A stretch of 64,000 nucleotides of DNA from Halalkalibaculum roseum. Lineage in GTDB: Bacteria > Bacteroidota > Rhodothermia > Balneolales > Balneolaceae. Shown here in pieces: positions 61,867 to 64,000 of the stretch. The stretch spans positions 186,001 to 250,000 of the forward strand of contig NZ_JAALLT010000004.1 in NCBI RefSeq assembly GCF_011059145.1, read 5' to 3'. Each line of letters begins with the position of its first letter. The stretch's first letter is position 1. The notes beneath the pieces were generated by a model. That model saw only the letters and a program-made list of their open reading frames with translations, made no database searches and was not told where the DNA came from. Position numbers and translations under genes: made by a program.

Positions 61867-62196
61867 TCATGCACATCGTACACACCGGGTTGTCCACGGC
61901 ATAATTTTCAAACGTCCAAAAGCAATGGACTCACCGCATTTTGAACAATCTCCAAATTGCTCCTCTCCTAAGCGTTCTAAAGCTCTCTCCAATTTCTGAA
62001 ATTTGCTTTTATTCTCCCGCAGGGAAGCCTCATTGATGGTTTTATTGTTGATGGCATCCATCCGGGACAATCTGCCAATGGCATTATCCGGAGCCACAGG
62101 TTTTGTGAGTTCTTTCAATTGTGCTATCTCTTCTTTGGTCTCCTCAATGCGCCTTTCGATGATTTCCCGGAGTTCATTAAGCTCTTGCTTTGTCAT
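61867..62196 (-). CDS. DksA/TraR-type zinc-finger protein
   Basis: A 109-residue protein. An N-terminal coiled coil (about 3-80) ends in the four-Cys finger C-S-K-C-G-E...R-C-V-R-C, with the conserved F-G-R-L-x-x-x-P-x-x-T-R-C. The coiled coil lacks the D-x-x-D-x-A tip of DksA itself; its tip region is KPVAPDNAIGRLSRMDA, as in the TraR/DksA-like proteins of many Bacteroidota. It probably binds RNA polymerase. It converges with the response regulator gene. Confidence 0.88.
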   Translation of the reverse strand: MTKQELNELREIIERRIEETKEEIAQLKELTKPVAPDNAIGRLSRMDAINNKTINEASLRENKSKFQKLERALERLGEEQFGDCSKCGESIAFGRLKIMPWTTRCVRCA

Positions 62197-62294
62197 AATT
62201 GTTCAGGTAATAGGTGGATACTTAATTTATATACACAAATTTATTATAATCACTAGCAGCCTTTATTTAACCTATTAATAACCACGGAGTTACT

Positions 62295-62738
62295 ATGAAA
62301 ATTTTTAAGACCTTCGGCTTACTTATTTTATTGCTAATCGGTTTCCAGCTGTCGGCGATTGCCCAGGGAAATGATGCCACTGCAAAGTTCAAGAAATATA
62401 TTAACAATGTGGTTCAAAAGGTAGAAAAGGCAGAGAGCCCCGATCAAAAACGGAGCATATTGAATGACTCTTTTGACAATATGATCGACACCTTCGACAA
62501 AGTATCCGGCATGAAGGGCGTTTCTGAGGATAATAAAGCCGCCATTGCAAAATTCCGATCTACCATAGTCGAAAAGAAAAACGAACTCAATGGCAATAAC
62601 GGGTTTGCGGCCGTAAAGAATAACCAGTTGAACAACTTTGCCCATTATGTGCAACAGGACCTAGAACAGGCTGATGAGACCATTACTATCAGCGTTACTG
62701 TGTTGCTGCTGATCATTATCATACTGTTGCTCCTATAA
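62295..62738 (+). CDS. Small exported protein with a C-terminal membrane anchor
   Basis: A 147-residue protein with a Sec signal peptide (ending near AIAQ, residue 23), a helical charged middle (about 25-128) and a very hydrophobic last 18 residues (ISVTVLLLIIIILLLL). It would be anchored at its C-terminus with the body in the periplasm. Function unknown. Confidence 0.75.
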   Translation: MKIFKTFGLLILLLIGFQLSAIAQGNDATAKFKKYINNVVQKVEKAESPDQKRSILNDSFDNMIDTFDKVSGMKGVSEDNKAAIAKFRSTIVEKKNELNGNNGFAAVKNNQLNNFAHYVQQDLEQADETITISVTVLLLIIIILLLL

Positions 62739-62763
62739 ACAATATCAAAACCTAATTGTGTAG

Positions 62764-62792
62764 AAGCGCGGCATAAGCCGCTCTTTTTTTCT
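62764..62792 (+). terminator. Rho-independent terminator
   Basis: GCGGC-ATAA-GCCGC with flanking AG/CT and a TTTTTTTC run, between the small exported protein and the caspase-like gene. Confidence 0.8.
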
Positions 62793-62793
62793 T

Positions 62794-63891
62794 ATGAAGA
62801 ACCTCTTCTCACGCACCTCTTTTTCCTCTTTATACATTGCCCTTATACTCTTCTTTTTAGCTGCCTGCTCCTCTTCGGGATCCCTGAAAAAGCAAAACGG
62901 AGAGTTTGGGTCGCAAGATCAAGACGCAAATTATTCCATTATCTACCTTATTCACGGTGATGCAGACTATCTGTACCATGACTCTCTTGGAAGAGCCCTC
63001 CAAGCCGACCGAAAAGTGTTGGAAGAAGCTATTCGCGTGGGTGAACAGGCGAAAAGTGGGGAAGTGTTCATCTTTCACCAGCGGCCGGAACGAAAGGTAT
63101 TATGGATCTTTCCCAAAAAGGATCGCCGGTTCATTCATTACCGAGCGGGAGAACGCATTTCTGAGAAGCGATACTCCCCAACAGGGCAAAGCGATTCCGG
63201 CACATTCTCAGCCGAAGCCCGACTTTATGATGAATTCAAATCGACAGGAGATTCCATTAAACACAGATCACTTCTCTACTTTGGGCACGAGATTCCCTAC
63301 GAAAACGGGAAAGGATATTACCATTCGTTGAGCAGCACGTACATGAATACGGATACTTTCAGTTCGGGCATTCAGAGCTTCCTACCAGGGGATCTCAAAA
63401 AGTTTGACCTTATTACGCTTTCAACCTGTAATAACGGATCTCCGGATATGGTACATGCACTCAAGCCTCATACCCGTTACCTGCTGGCTTCACCCCAAAA
63501 CCTGCATCTGTCACATATCGACACAGAGGGGCTTTTCATATTAGAGAACCGGCCTGATGTTGAGGCTCGTGAAGTTGCTGACAAACTATCCAAAGATTCC
63601 TACCTCCGGCTGACGAAATCCATACAGACCGTAGTTTCACTTTCTGTTTACGATATGCATGAGGTGGGCCAAAATATTCAGGGTATTGACTCTACCTACC
63701 AAAATTACCTTAAATCGGGCTCAGCGGCCGATCCCGGCTCAGATAACATCGACTGTACCGAGCTACCTTTTTTCGACCAAGAGTCTGTATTTACCGAAGG
63801 GGTGTCCATCCGTTATCGTCCGCCCCGCTTTGGACCTAAGGCTAATAAGACTACCCATTCCGGTTGGGGATGTAAGGATGTGGACTCCTGA
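62794..63891 (+). CDS. Caspase-like (clostripain/CHAT-type) lipoprotein
   Basis: A 365-residue lipoprotein (lipobox LAAC, Cys25). The body follows a caspase-like order: strand SIIYLIHGDAD, His165 in LLYFGHEIPYE, and Cys212 after a strand in DLITLSTCNNGSPD, then LLASPQNLHLSHIDTEG. A His-Cys dyad after parallel strands, ahead of an A-S-P-x-x segment, is the hallmark of clan CD peptidases (C11/C14/CHAT). It may cut envelope proteins at Arg/Lys-type sites, as clostripain-like enzymes do (inference). A strong terminator lies just before it. The assignment is by motif only. Confidence 0.7.
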   Translation: MKNLFSRTSFSSLYIALILFFLAACSSSGSLKKQNGEFGSQDQDANYSIIYLIHGDADYLYHDSLGRALQADRKVLEEAIRVGEQAKSGEVFIFHQRPERKVLWIFPKKDRRFIHYRAGERISEKRYSPTGQSDSGTFSAEARLYDEFKSTGDSIKHRSLLYFGHEIPYENGKGYYHSLSSTYMNTDTFSSGIQSFLPGDLKKFDLITLSTCNNGSPDMVHALKPHTRYLLASPQNLHLSHIDTEGLFILENRPDVEAREVADKLSKDSYLRLTKSIQTVVSLSVYDMHEVGQNIQGIDSTYQNYLKSGSAADPGSDNIDCTELPFFDQESVFTEGVSIRYRPPRFGPKANKTTHSGWGCKDVDS

Positions 63892-63940
63892 CCTTATTCG
63901 GATAATCAGTTTGATCGACAATTTTTACTGAAGCGTGGCT

Positions 63941-64000
63941 ATGATTTTACGTTTGAAAGAATACCCTCTTTTGAAGTTCCAAGACACTACACTTATTTTT
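63941..64000 (+). CDS. Possible start of a gene cut by the right edge
   Basis: From the ATG at 63941 the frame is open to the window end (MILRLKEYPLLKFQDTTLIF). It is too short to identify and has no clear Shine-Dalgarno. Confidence 0.3.
   Translation, partial: MILRLKEYPLLKFQDTTLIF

Overview
The window looks like chromosome of a Balneolota/Rhodothermota-type member of the wider Bacteroidota. This is an inference from gene content: a fused CcoN-CcoO oxidase subunit, a Sec/lipoprotein-type (clade II-like) NosZ operon, CRTAC1/UnbV proteins, a DUF5117-type metalloprotease, few Shine-Dalgarno sequences, AT-rich intergenic DNA and moderate GC genes. It is mostly dense core-type DNA. I see no phage, insertion sequence or CRISPR array.

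Layout. 1-6.9 kb: a secreted zinc protease (cut by the left edge), a tRNA-Arg, two unknown exported proteins, a MacB-type permease and an azurin-like copper lipoprotein. 7-12 kb: an NtrB/NtrC-type two-component pair, two YceI proteins and a small receiver protein. The YceI unit and the receiver gene each have a sigma-54-like promoter, so they are candidate targets of the NtrC-type activator. 12-14 kb: a tandem repeat, an outer-membrane porin and an exported protein. 15-20.3 kb: a beta-CASP RNase overlapping an ATP-cone/Mrr-like nuclease, a repeat-rich gap, a CoA-transferase, two tiny membrane proteins resembling a slice of oxidase subunit I, and a DUF3565 protein. 20.4-27.2 kb: a cytochrome c'-like protein and, divergently, a membrane multiheme cytochrome, a CRTAC1 protein, a TPR protein and a ketoacyl-synthase-III-like enzyme. 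27.4-32.7 kb: Dps, OsmC, thioredoxin and a DUF2892-like protein, a CaiB-type CoA-transferase, a polytopic oxidase-I-like membrane protein and the iron-sulfur repair protein RIC.

32.7-43.3 kb holds ppdK, hemN and a nitrous oxide reduction operon read leftwards (cytochrome c, nosZ, a membrane protein, nosL, nosD, nosF, nosY). At 43.5-44.6 kb two divergent Rrf2 regulators separate it from a cbb3 oxidase locus read rightwards (ccoI, ccoS, ccoNO, ccoQ, ccoP, ccoG, ccoH, SafE-like), 44.6-52.9 kb. The rest (53-64 kb) has a regulator with a degenerate ATPase domain fused to an acetyltransferase beside a STAS protein, a flavin-reductase-like protein, an M20 peptidase, a DUF3127 protein, an XRE membrane regulator, a serine hydrolase, a glycosyltransferase, a response regulator, a DksA-type protein and a caspase-like lipoprotein.

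The unifying theme is low-oxygen and nitrogen-oxide respiration: N2O reductase, high-affinity oxidase, anaerobic haem synthesis, a cytochrome c'-like protein, RIC and Fe-S Rrf2 regulators. The main new observation is an 18-bp operator, TAAGA-N8-TCTTA. It is perfect 13 bp before the nos-operon cytochrome gene and 17 bp before the first Rrf2 gene. Weaker copies lie before the multiheme-cytochrome cluster, the DUF2892/thioredoxin/OsmC/Dps unit and possibly ric. This suggests one local regulon, probably controlled by the NsrR-like protein encoded at 43.5-43.9 kb, and it ties the uncharacterised multiheme cluster to nitrogen-oxide physiology.
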